Source of the DNA: Thinopyrum elongatum
Taxonomy: Eukaryota; Streptophyta; Magnoliopsida; Poales; Poaceae
Length of the DNA: 64,000 nt
Direction of reading: 5' to 3'
Assembly: GCA_011799875.1 (NCBI GenBank)
Contig: CM022302.1
Location: 186,426,942-186,490,941 of the forward strand
Under the pieces are notes generated by a model. The model had not been told where the DNA came from, ran no database searches, and saw only the letters and a list, made by a program, of their open reading frames with translations. The first letter of the stretch is position 1. Every line of letters starts with the position of its first letter. The position numbers and the translations under genes were made by a program. Of the stretch, positions 55,396 to 64,000 are shown piece after piece.

Positions 55396-56460
55396 ATGGA
55401 CGGCGAGGCAGCCAACAAGCGGAGGCGTCTCGAGCCAAAACCGCATCCAGCGAGCCTGGACTTCATCAGCAGCCTCCCCGATGACATGCTACTCGTCATC
55501 ATCGCCCTCCTCGCCACCAAATCTGCCGTGCGGACCACCCTACTGTCCCGACGGTGGCGTCGCGTCCCCCTCAACCTCATCGTCGATAGCTGCCTCTGTG
55601 ACGGGGATTGCAAATGCATGGCCGCAGTCTCCAAGATCCTTGCATCGCTCTGGGCCAGCCAGACGCCTTGACATCCGCATGTTCAGTACCAACTGCAAGG
55701 TCCAAGCCAAGTTCGACGAGTGGTTCTTATCCCCCGCCCTAGATCAGCTCGAGGAGCTCAGCTTTGAAGCTGGACGATGTCACTATCTGCCATCGTCCAT
55801 GCTCCGCCTCACGCCAACGCTGCGTCATGCCAGCTTCAGCTCCTGCTATTTTCCCCAGATAAATACTGCGCCCGCCCTTCTTCTCCCTCAACTCAAGCAG
55901 CTCGACCTCTTTGACATTGCCATCTCGAAGAAGGCTATGGAGCACCTGCTCCGCGGCTGTACTGCGCTCGAGTACCTTCATCTTCGGCAGATCCATGGGT
56001 TCATTAGCCTCCACATCGCCTCGACGAATCTCCGATGGATTTATGTGTCTTGCTGGCCCCGTAACAAGACATCAATTGGGAAGAGATAACTTGAGCTGTT
56101 CCACATTATGGTCATTGAGAATGCACCTTTCCTTGACAGATTGCTTGTATCTGATCTAGAAGGTCCAACAAAAATCAGGTTCATTGACGCACCGAAATTG
56201 ACAGCGTTGATGTACTCATCTGCCAAATTCTCCGAACTCGTTATAGGATCCATAATCGTTCAGGTACAACACTCATCTTCTTCTCCGTCTTCTTGATATT
56301 CACATTTTTAAATTTCTTCTTGATGTATTTACGACTGTCATCTAGAAAATGATTCCCACAAGCTTGACCCAGTCTATGCGCACAGTGAAGATCTTGGCAA
56401 TAAAATCTATCGGCCCCAATCTGGATCAAGTTGTTGGATTCCTTAGATGCTTTCTGAAAG
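55396..56460 (+). pseudogene. FBD-type F-box/LRR gene, broken by frameshift, stop and Copia insertion
   Basis: F-box proteins are substrate adaptors of SCF ubiquitin ligases. The ATG at 55396 opens a product with an F-box at about residues 25-65 (L-P-D-D-M-L, L-L-S-R-R-W-R), as in the plant F-box/FBD/LRR family. The frame shifts near 55640-55652 and resumes with R-R-L-D-I-R, leading into leucine-rich repeats (L-E-E-L-S-F, L-K-Q-L-D-L, L-E-Y-L-H-L). An in-frame TAA lies at 56087-56089, after which the family sequence continues in frame to CAG at 56263. A phase-0 intron, 56264-56345 (GTACAA ... TCTAG, 82 bases), is followed by exon 2 (K-M-I-P-T-S, G-P-N-L-D, F-L-R-C-F), cut by the Copia LTR at 56461. 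The rest lies beyond the window. It is the only host gene seen. Confidence 0.88.
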
Positions 56461-57984
56461 TGCGTCATATCGACTAGAGGGGGGGTGAATAGGCGATTTT
56501 TACAAATTCGTCACTGAGGAATTTCAAGGTGAGGAAATTCCTAAGCGACGAACTACTTAGCAGCGGAATGAGTACTCAGATGCAAGCATAACAGAGCAGT
56601 AGCATAGTCATCATGACGAAATGAAAACAAGCACAGAGTACGAGTAGCGTAAACACAGGATAAGCAGGCTGAAGACAAACTGACTGAAGAATTTGAACTG
56701 AGGAAATTAAGAAAGTCTTCAGACAAAGTCTTCAAATAGTAATGATCAAATACATAGCAAGTATGCGAGGAAATGAAAGGGTTGAGGAAATAGAACCAGT
56801 AGCTCGGTGAAGACACTGATTTGGTAGACCAGTTCCAACTGCTGTGACAGTTGTACGTCTGGTTGGAGCGGCTAGGTATTTAAACCTGAGGACACACAGT
56901 CCCGGACACCCAGTCCTGAACACACAGTCCAGGACACCTAGTCCTCACCGTATTCTACTTGAGCTAAGGTCACACAGACCTCGCCCAACCACTCGTGGTA
57001 AGTCTTCAGGTGACTTCCAAACCTTCACATACTCGGTCACTCGGCAATCCACAATTTCCTCTTGGATGCTCTAGACCATGACGCCTAACCGTCTGGAGGA
57101 TGCACAGTCCTCAAAGGTAACAAGCGTCGGTTCCACACAGGAACAATCTCTTCAGTGATGCTCAATCACTTTGGGTTTGTAGGTGTTTGGGTTTTTGGGT
57201 TTTTTCCTCACTTGATGATTTTCGCTCAAAGTCCTCGGAGGATGGGATGCTCTAAATGACAAGTGTCAATCTATCTCTCGGAGCAGCCAACCAGCTAGTG
57301 GTTGTAGAGGGCGGCTATTTATAGCCTAGGGAGCAGCCCAACATGATAAGACATAAATGCCCTTCAATGATATGACCGTTAGGTGGGTAGGATATTTGGA
57401 CAGCTGGCGCGCAGCACAGCAACGGTCGGATATTTGAGTATCAAATTCCTCAGGGCTATCATGTTCCTCACTTGTAGGCAATCCGCACTGGCGAATTTCT
57501 AACTCCTCAGTCAGAACAAATTCCTCAGAGAACAGAAGAACTTCGTCTCTGTCACTGAAGAACTTGACTAAACTGTATGAGATTTCCAATGGCTTCACTC
57601 GAAAGGATTGGGTAGGTGTAGGATTTTGAGTTGAGCATCACTTGGAAATTTATCCTTAGTTTTACCTCGACCCCCTTTAACAGTACGGTGTTTCCTATGA
57701 CTCAAGAAGAAGAAAATGAAACTACGAAAACAAAAGTCTTCACGCTTCATAATCCTCGCATGAATATCAAGTCTTCAGGGTCACACCAATTTCTTCACTT
57801 TCAAAGTCTTCAAGAAAACCAAAGTCTTCAGTTGAAGACATTCATTTTTAGGGGTCGACAATCATCGTAAATAACAAACTCCTCATAGATTTATAGACCT
57901 GTGTACACTCACAAACACATTAGACCCTTAACCTATAAGTCTTCAATACACCAAAATCACTAAGGGGCACTAGATGCACTTACA
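56461..57984 (-). repeat. 3' LTR of the right-hand Copia element (1524 bp)
   Basis: Plus strand begins TGCGTCATATCGAC and ends GATGCACTTACA, so TG...CA. Minus-strand TATA box CTATAAATAG at 57315-57324. Its inner end (CCCCCCTCTAGTCGATAT) matches the end of the other Copia LTR. Flank at 56456-56460 is GAAAG; the partner duplication lies outside the window. Confidence 0.9.
57315..57324 (-). promoter_or_regulatory. LTR TATA box of the right-hand Copia element
   Basis: CTATAAATAG, the same word as in the other Copia LTR. Confidence 0.65.
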
Positions 57985-58002
57985 ATCTCCCCCTTTTTGG
58001 TG
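57985..58002 (-). promoter_or_regulatory. Polypurine tract of the right-hand Copia element
   Basis: Minus strand CACCAAAAAGGGGGAGAT directly before the LTR. Confidence 0.85.
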
Positions 58003-58511
58003 ATTGATGAAAATATAGGTTAAGTTTTCAACGGGGATAAACATATGAAGTGTAAATACTAATATTGAGGAATTTGATTGCAAGATATAGAGGAACTCTC
58101 CCTGAAGATGTGCATATTTGAAGAATTTGCTTTGAAATAGCAAATGCACATTGTTGAGTAATATCATGGAGATCTCCTCCTATATCTTGAAATTCATACA
58201 CGCATTTATCATATGATATGAAGAATTTGAAATGCATGATGAAATATGGTGTCTGACGAAATTCAGCATGCGTGCATTATGGTATTGAGGAAATAGCATG
58301 CAGAAAAACAGAGCAAAAGTATCAGACCACCATAGGACTTAAGTTTACAACTCATCAGAGCAAACACCTCAGAAGAGCAAGAGTTGAAACTTAACAGAAA
58401 TATAGCCCATATATAAGACCCGCTTGAAGACTAAACTCAAATTTCTCCCCCTTTGTCATCGAATGACCAAAAGGGACGAAAAATGAGGACTAACGCCCCT
58501 GAAGAATATCA
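58003..58511 (-). other. 3' non-coding region of the right-hand Copia element
   Basis: No ORF. A second purine run, minus-strand GACAAAGGGGGAGAAATT (about 58446-58463), lies some 50 bases after the envelope-like stop, matching the position of 40706-40720 in the other element. Confidence 0.7.
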
Positions 58512-61500
58512 TCATGATGTCGATGGAGGAGCGCCAGCATTGTTGGGGTCGACTGTTGAGGTAGGGCCTGCCGCAGTGTCGTTCAAGTCTTCAGCTTCAT
58601 CCGTCTCACGCGATGAAGAATATGAACTGGCAACAAGCTGAGGAACTTTGACTTTCTTGAATTTCTTCGAAGGTGGCTGGGACCAGTCAAAGTCCTGTTG
58701 GAAGCCCATCTCCTTGAGTTCTTCAGCACTATGAAGATTAGACAGAATCGCCCAAGTGCGGTCAAAGACTTCATGCAAGTAGTAGTGATTCTTCTTCACA
58801 GTATTTTGAGTGACTGTCATGTTCTGAAGAATTGCACCAAACTGACGCTTGACCCACTTGTGATTTCGATCAACTTTCTGATGAAGACTAAGGAGAAGTT
58901 CACGATCAGTCATCACACGCGGAGCTGTGGCTTGAGGATGATGTTCTGAAGCTTTGGCGGCAGAATCTTGAGTTGCAGAGTCATCATTGGTGGAATAGGA
59001 AGTAGCTTTGCGAAACTGTCCATCCAATGGATGAGTACCTTCATCAATAACAGCAGCTTTGCCCTTCTCGTCAGCTGAGGAAATAGTCCGTTTGAGGACT
59101 TCAATAGGGGGCAAATAGCTGAGATGATTTTGAAAGTCAGCAATGTAATGAATTGAATACCTTGATCTGATGAATCTCATGATCCAGGGAGCATAAGGCT
59201 TCAACTCAAAAGGTGACAGTGCAGCATTGGCCAAAGTCCTCATGAAGAAATCGTGGTAGTTGATAGGAATACCGTGAATGATATTGAACAGCAGATTCTT
59301 CATAATGCCAACAACTTCTTCATCATCAGAGTTGTGGCCCTTGATTGGACTGAGGGTTTTGGTCAATATGCGATAGACTGTCCTTGGCACATAGAGCAAT
59401 TCCTTGACGAGGAATTTGGTCCTTGGAGCTTGGCCTGGCTTCAAAGGCTTCATCAGCACTTGCATCAGATGATCAGACAGTTCAGGTTCAACATAGAGAA
59501 GCCTAGCACCTTCAGTGAGAGGACTGACTGGGACGGCATGAAGCAATTCAGAGGCCGGTGCTTTGAAATGAGTATTATCGGTCATCCAGTCCAATACCCA
59601 TGAATTGACATCATCAACATTTCCAGTAATGTGCAGTGTGGCGAAGAATTGAAGAATGAGTTCTTCATTCCAATCGCAGATGTCGGTGCAGAAATTGAGT
59701 AACCCAGCATCATGAAGAACACTGAGGACTGGTGTGAAGCAGGGCAGCGATTCCATATCTACATGAGGAATTTGCTCATGTTCAAAGATCTTATCCTTAT
59801 CAACCAACAATGAGGAGTAGAAGTTCATCTGGCTTGCAGTCCAGAAACGCTTGCGACGAAGACGAGCAGAGTCATAGGGATTGTAGTCAGTGAAGAATAT
59901 GTGCTCGTTGAAGAAATCCTCAGCATTAAACTTCTGCTTCTTGGAGTGAGGGTTCTATGGCTTGGGCTGAAGATTAACAGTTGAAGAATTTACAGCCTCT
60001 TGAGGTGTAGCCACTGGAGCCACTGGCTGAGGAATTTCAGCAGCAGCCTTGGCCTTCATTTCTTCAGACATATGTACATCAGCGCTAGTGACTGGAACTT
60101 CTTCAGGTATAGAGTGAAGTGAAGCTTGACGTTCATCAGAGCCCGTATGAATTTCTTCAGTTGGCACAGGGGACTGAGGAACATGATGTAGAGGGGTTGT
60201 CAGAGGTGAATTGGGGTGATGACTTTCCCAAAAGTCATCATTCAGAATAGGTGTTGTAGACCCAATATCCACATCCTCATCTTCTTCAGTTCCTTCGACG
60301 CCTGCCTCTTCAGCTGTGAACTGAGGCATGGGCGATGATACCAGTGGGGTTGAAGGGAATGTATCCACTTCAATTTCTTCATCCATCTGCTCTGTCGAAG
60401 CAGCAGAAGGAATTTCTTCATCAGATTTACTTGGAATTTCATATTCCTCACCAAAGGGAATGATCTCCTTTGATGGCATGCTTGATATTGGAATAGCATC
60501 AATTGGGTTTTCAGATGAACTCCTCAAAGTCTTCAATTTCTTGGGGGCTGAAGACTCTGAAGATGCAGATGCTTTCCTTTTCTTCACAGCTGCTCGCTCT
60601 GCAGCCTTGGTTTTCTTCGCTTCTGATGCAGAAGGAAGGTTGATGCTTGTCATCGGTGCAGGAGGAGCAGAGGAAATTGGTTGAATTTCTTCAGGCACAA
60701 CTGATGCAATTGCCCTGGCTTGTTCAGATTCCTCAGGCACAGTAGCAGATGCTTCAACTGGCCTGGATTGCTCTTCAGGCGCAATATTGGAGGTTGCCCT
60801 GGCATTTTCTTCAGAGACTGGAATTTCTTCATCAGCTCTGGCGCTTTCATTTTCTTCAGCAGACTGAACAGATGTTCCAGTCTGAGGAAATTTGGGTTGC
60901 GATGAAGCTGCAACACTTGGAGTAAATCCTTTTGCCATTCTGACGAATCTGACTTTGGCACCTAGCCAATCTGCATGGAATGCATGAAATTCATCACTGA
61001 GTGCTTTGATCTCAGCCTGCATAGTCACAAGTTCTTCAGGAGACATTTTCACAACATTGTTGTTCAGAAAACGCTCCTTCTTGTACTGAGCCTTCTTCAC
61101 CTGCCTGGCCTTTTCAAATTTCCATTTTTCTTCATTTATGAAGGCCGTCAACATGTGACTTTGACCAGGAGTGAGGTTTAATTCAGGCAAAGGTGTGTTA
61201 GGGTTCTTGTGCCATAGATCAATAAAATCAAGGATCTTCCTTGGATCCAGCATGAGGGGCACAGCACTGCCTTTGGCTCTAGCGGCCCTTTGTTGTCGAT
61301 CTCTGATGAGCTCAGCTAATTCTTCATCATCAGCTTCGTCTTCGCTTGACGGAACCTGAAAGGCGACTTGCTTCTTGTGAGGACTTGGCCTTGTGCCTCG
61401 TCCAGCAGTGGCCTTTTTCTTCAGCAAGGTCGGAGTTGTTGAAGACTGAGGTGGAGCTGAAGAACTTGTAGAGACTCCTGAAGCAATTGAGATTCCAGTA

Positions 61501-62216
61501 GTCCTTTGGCATGTGGCAAGATGCACAGGTGCTGAGGACTTTGCAGGAGCAGCTGAGGATTTTGCAACTGAGGGAGTTGGAGCTGCTTTTGAGGAATTTG
61601 CTTGAGGAACAGGCCGTGAGGGCATTGCAGCTGAGGAACTTGTCTTAACAGCTGATTTCTTTAGCATAGCCTTCTTAGGCTTGATAGCAGAGGCCTCAGC
61701 GGCGGCAGCAACAGAATCTTCATTGAATTTCTTTACTGCCTCTTTAGCCACTTTGGCCAGCTTGGCTTGACGCTTAGCCCACTCCTGAGGAAATTCCTCA
61801 CCTCTTCTGATGCTAGTGGGATCAGCTTCTTGGCCAGGAGCCAATGGAGGTCTTGGACATGGAGGGTTAACAGCAAATTTCTTCATGTACTTGGGAGTGA
61901 CATAGCGATATTCCCTCCATTCTCTTGCCCATCTCCTCTCAATCTTCTGAATGCGCACTTTGCGCTGATTTTTGTTCTCCTTGCCATGAGTTGCTTCATC
62001 AGGAGTACAATATTCATCATAGATGTCATCAGGGATCGCAAAAGCAGTATTTGTTTCTGGCCTCTTTCCTCCCTTCTGAGGTCTTTTACCATCAACCATT
62101 TTCTTCACTTGAGGGTTTTGAACAATCGAATTTTCTGATGAGGTGTGCAATTTTTCTTCAAGGAATGCTGCAAATGAGTTAAGTTGATGAGAACCTAGAG
62201 ATTCAGTAGCGGACAT
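58512..62216 (-). pseudogene. Envelope-like ORF of the right-hand Copia element (one TAG)
   Basis: One frame of 1235 codons from the ATG at 62216, interrupted only by TAG at 59955-59957. The ATG lies seven bases after a good splice acceptor (TTCACAG). The N-terminal part is basic with W-A-R-E-W-R-E-Y; the other element has W-A-K-K-W-F-N-Y at the same place. A long Ala/Ser/Pro/Lys- then Glu/Pro-rich middle follows. The C-terminal folded region (about 59880-59100) has R-F-W-T, E-E-L-I-L-Q-F-F-A-T-L, L-D-W-M-T and L-K-P-Y-A-P-W-I, aligned with 39270-40020. No signal peptide or hydrophobic anchor is evident, so the env label reflects position only. Preservation of the frame suggests a functional protein in related copies. 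Confidence 0.8.
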
Positions 62217-63541
62217 GTGTACCTGTGAACAGAATATAGGTGCGAAGAGTTTTGGAGAGGTCATATGCGTTCTCAGAAGATTTTCAAAAGTATCAAGTTT
62301 GAGGAAGATGACCAGGGGTGTCTTGAGGAATTTCACTAAGCATTTTGACTTAGGTTCCAGAGTTGTGTAGATTGAAAATCCACACAATTGAGGAATCTTG
62401 AAGAAAAACGTTGCTTAGAGAAACTGATCAAGGACAGAAGCAAGTTGGTGTTTAAGAACATGAAAGTTGAAGAATAAACACCTTTTGAAGATTTTGTGGA
62501 AATCATCAGAATCAACAAGAGCAGTAAAAATAAATTTTATTTACCCTTGACGAAGAACACGACGAACTGAGAGTGGCAGTGGAGATGTTCGTCCATTCAG
62601 ATCTTCCACGCCCTAACTTGGCGATGGAAAACAGCTACGGCGGCGGCGGAGTGAGGATTTCCGCGGCCGGCGTGAGTACGACGGCGACGAGGTCGAGGCA
62701 GTGAAGCTCTTCCTCACCGGCGACGATGGAGTGTAGCGGCGGCGCTAGGTCTGAGAGCTCGAGCGAGGGAGTAAGATCGAGCGGGGTAAATGAGCTCTGA
62801 GGAGGGTGAGGGGTATTTATAGCAGAGGTGAAAAACCGCTCGTTCGAAGAAAATGGACAAACGTGCCCCTGACCCTTCTCATCCTAGCGACATGTGTCAC
62901 CTACGAACTGTGAAGTGGAGATCGTGTTAGATCGAGGGTGAATAGATAAATCTTATCAAGGGATAATGAACGGATTGAACGGCAAAAGCCGAAAATTCAG
63001 ATAAGAATATTTTAGTGTTTCGTTCGCAAATTCTTCAGCTGTCAAGGACACAGTGAAGACTTTGAACGGGTTTCAAATAGAACGCACATGAAGAATTTGT
63101 GAACGGACTGGATTGAGTTTAGCATTGAGGGGGAACGGGTCCGATCACATTCACTTAGAAGAAACACAACTTGAAGAATTAGCAATAAGTGAATGCTGTA
63201 GAGGACAGAAAACTCAAATATATATATATAGTCAATGAAGAACATAGACGGAAAGAGTGAAGATTTTGCAAAGTTGAAGAATTTGAAAATTTGAAGAATT
63301 TGCACAATGATGAAAAACTCAAATTTTGAAGATTTTCAACTTTTTGTGGTGGCGTGACCCACCGTGTAAGAATGATGATTTCAGACACCGCGTACAATTG
63401 TCGTAGGGCTCTGAGAATCAAATTCTTCATTTATTTCTTCACACTTAGAGGGTTAGTCTTCATTGATTGAAGAAAAACGTTTCTTCGTGTGTTGCACATC
63501 TAAGTCATCAATTTGCATAAGTGTTAGGATGTGTGTCCTTT
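62217..63541 (-). promoter_or_regulatory. Internal promoter-like leader of the envelope-like ORF
   Basis: Minus strand: TATA box CTATAAATA at 62814-62822, then a GC-rich leader with GCCGCCGC-type repeats (62560-62760), then an intron from GTAAAT at 62544 to TTCACAG at 62223 (322 bases), with the ATG at 62216. The arrangement is that of a plant gene with a first intron in the 5' UTR. Between pol and the TATA (62823-63541) the DNA is AT-rich and full of GAAGAATTTG words; no ORF. Confidence 0.6.
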
Positions 63542-64000
63542 TCAAAGGACATTCGAAGATTCTAAGATATTTAGCTCACACCGCAACTTGCTAAATCTCT
63601 TCTCATCCAAGGGCTTTCTGAAGATATCCGCTAGCTGTTCTTCAGACTTCACGGGATCAATAGAGATGTCACCCTTCAACACATGATCTCGAAGAAAATG
63701 ATGACGAATCTCGATGTGCTTTGTCTTCGAGTGCTGAACTGGGTTATGAGCAATTTTGATGGCACTCTCGTTGTCGCAGTAGAGTGGCACATTCTTCACA
63801 TTGATGCCGTAGTGCTTGAGGGTTTGCTTCATCCATAGCAATTGAGCACAGCAAGAACCAGCAGCAATATACTCAGCTTCAGCAGTAGAGAGTGATATGC
63901 AGTTCTGCTTCTTCGAGGACCAACATACTAAGGATCGTCCGAGGAAATGGCATGTGCCTAAAGTTGACTTGCGGTCCACACGATCACCGGCATAGTCAGA
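63542..64000 (-). CDS. pol: Copia pol, C-terminal RNase H part (partial)
   Basis: The last 152 codons of a Copia polyprotein, open to the window edge. It begins S-D-Y-A-G-D and shows D-R-K-S-T-x-G, W-x-S-K-K-Q, S-T-A-E-A-E-Y and Q-L-L-W-M, then D-N-E-S-A-I, H-S-K-T-K-H-I-E-I and H-F-L-R-D, all standard Copia RNase H landmarks including the catalytic Glu of A-E-A-E-Y and the Asp of C-D-N. No stop inside. It establishes that the right-hand element is Copia and minus-strand. Confidence 0.95.
   Translation of the reverse strand, partial: SDYAGDRVDRKSTLGTCHFLGRSLVCWSSKKQNCISLSTAEAEYIAAGSCCAQLLWMKQTLKHYGINVKNVPLYCDNESAIKIAHNPVQHSKTKHIEIRHHFLRDHVLKGDISIDPVKSEEQLADIFRKPLDEKRFSKLRCELNILESSNVL

Larger units (their letters stand above)
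56461..64000 (-). mobile_element. SIRE/Maximus-like Copia element, 3' half (continues past window)
   Basis: Reading right to left: RNase H end of pol (64000-63542), promoter-like leader with intron, envelope-like ORF (62216-58512), 3' region, polypurine tract and 3' LTR (57984-56461). It inserted in exon 2 of the F-box gene. It is not the same family as 18512-43267, since LTR sequences have diverged strongly, but the order of parts and the C-terminal envelope-like region are shared. Confidence 0.9.

Noticed and set aside
55188..55634. Minus-strand ORF of 148 codons over the F-box start
   Set aside because: Mirror of the F-box coding strand and its GC-rich leader; no family resemblance.

Overview
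The window is plant nuclear DNA made almost entirely of nested LTR retrotransposons, with a thin strip of older low-copy DNA that holds one broken F-box gene. The LTR styles (Sabrina/WHAM-like ends TGATACGTCTCC, long chromovirus LTRs, Tat elements with an antisense gene, SIRE/Maximus-like Copia elements with envelope-like ORFs) point to a Triticeae grass such as wheat, Aegilops, rye or barley. That is inference from recognised sequence style; no database was searched. No bacterial, organellar, tRNA, rRNA or CRISPR feature was seen.

Layout, left to right. (1) 1-10540: a Tekay-type chromovirus on the minus strand, cut by the window edge inside its 3' LTR. It has a 4 kb LTR, one gag-pol frame with two nonsense codons, and an intact extra ORF upstream of gag. 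(2) 10541-17965: the 5' portion of a Tat-lineage element without RT, RNase H or integrase, into which (1) inserted. It carries a decayed gag-protease and a decayed, spliced antisense gene. (3) 17966-18511, continuing at 43268-45822 and 54630-56460: the older host DNA, with a 44-bp minisatellite, microsatellites, a tandem ~1 kb duplication carrying a Stowaway-like MITE in each copy, and an FBD-type F-box pseudogene. (4) 18512-43267: a SIRE/Maximus-like Copia element on the plus strand with gag and a long envelope-like ORF but no pol. (5) 20704-33970, inside (4): a nearly intact Tat element on the minus strand with a perfect ATGAC target duplication, full gag-pol including two RNase H domains, and a five-part (four-exon) antisense gene. 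(6) 45823-54624: a Sabrina-like Athila element on the minus strand with target duplication GTTGT, containing a one-LTR WHAM-like fragment in opposite orientation (48878 to about 52315). (7) 56461-64000: the 3' half of a second SIRE/Maximus-like Copia element on the minus strand, which cut the F-box gene; it continues past the window.

Insertion order from LTR pairs counted by eye (grass rate 1.3e-8 per site per year): Copia (4) about 2.3 My, Athila (6) about 1.8 My, Tat (5) about 0.4 My, Tekay (1) about 0.25 My. This fits the nesting.

The most interesting points are the shared arrangement in the two Copia families (a TATA box, GC-rich leader and 5'-UTR intron directly upstream of the envelope-like ORF, plus a second polypurine tract just after it), the spliced antisense gene of the Tat elements with phase-matched introns and its own TATA-like box, the intact pre-gag ORF of the chromovirus, a dense dispersed 8-mer (CTTGCCGG) in the Tat element, and a very strong TAG bias among nonsense codons in all the transposon ORFs.
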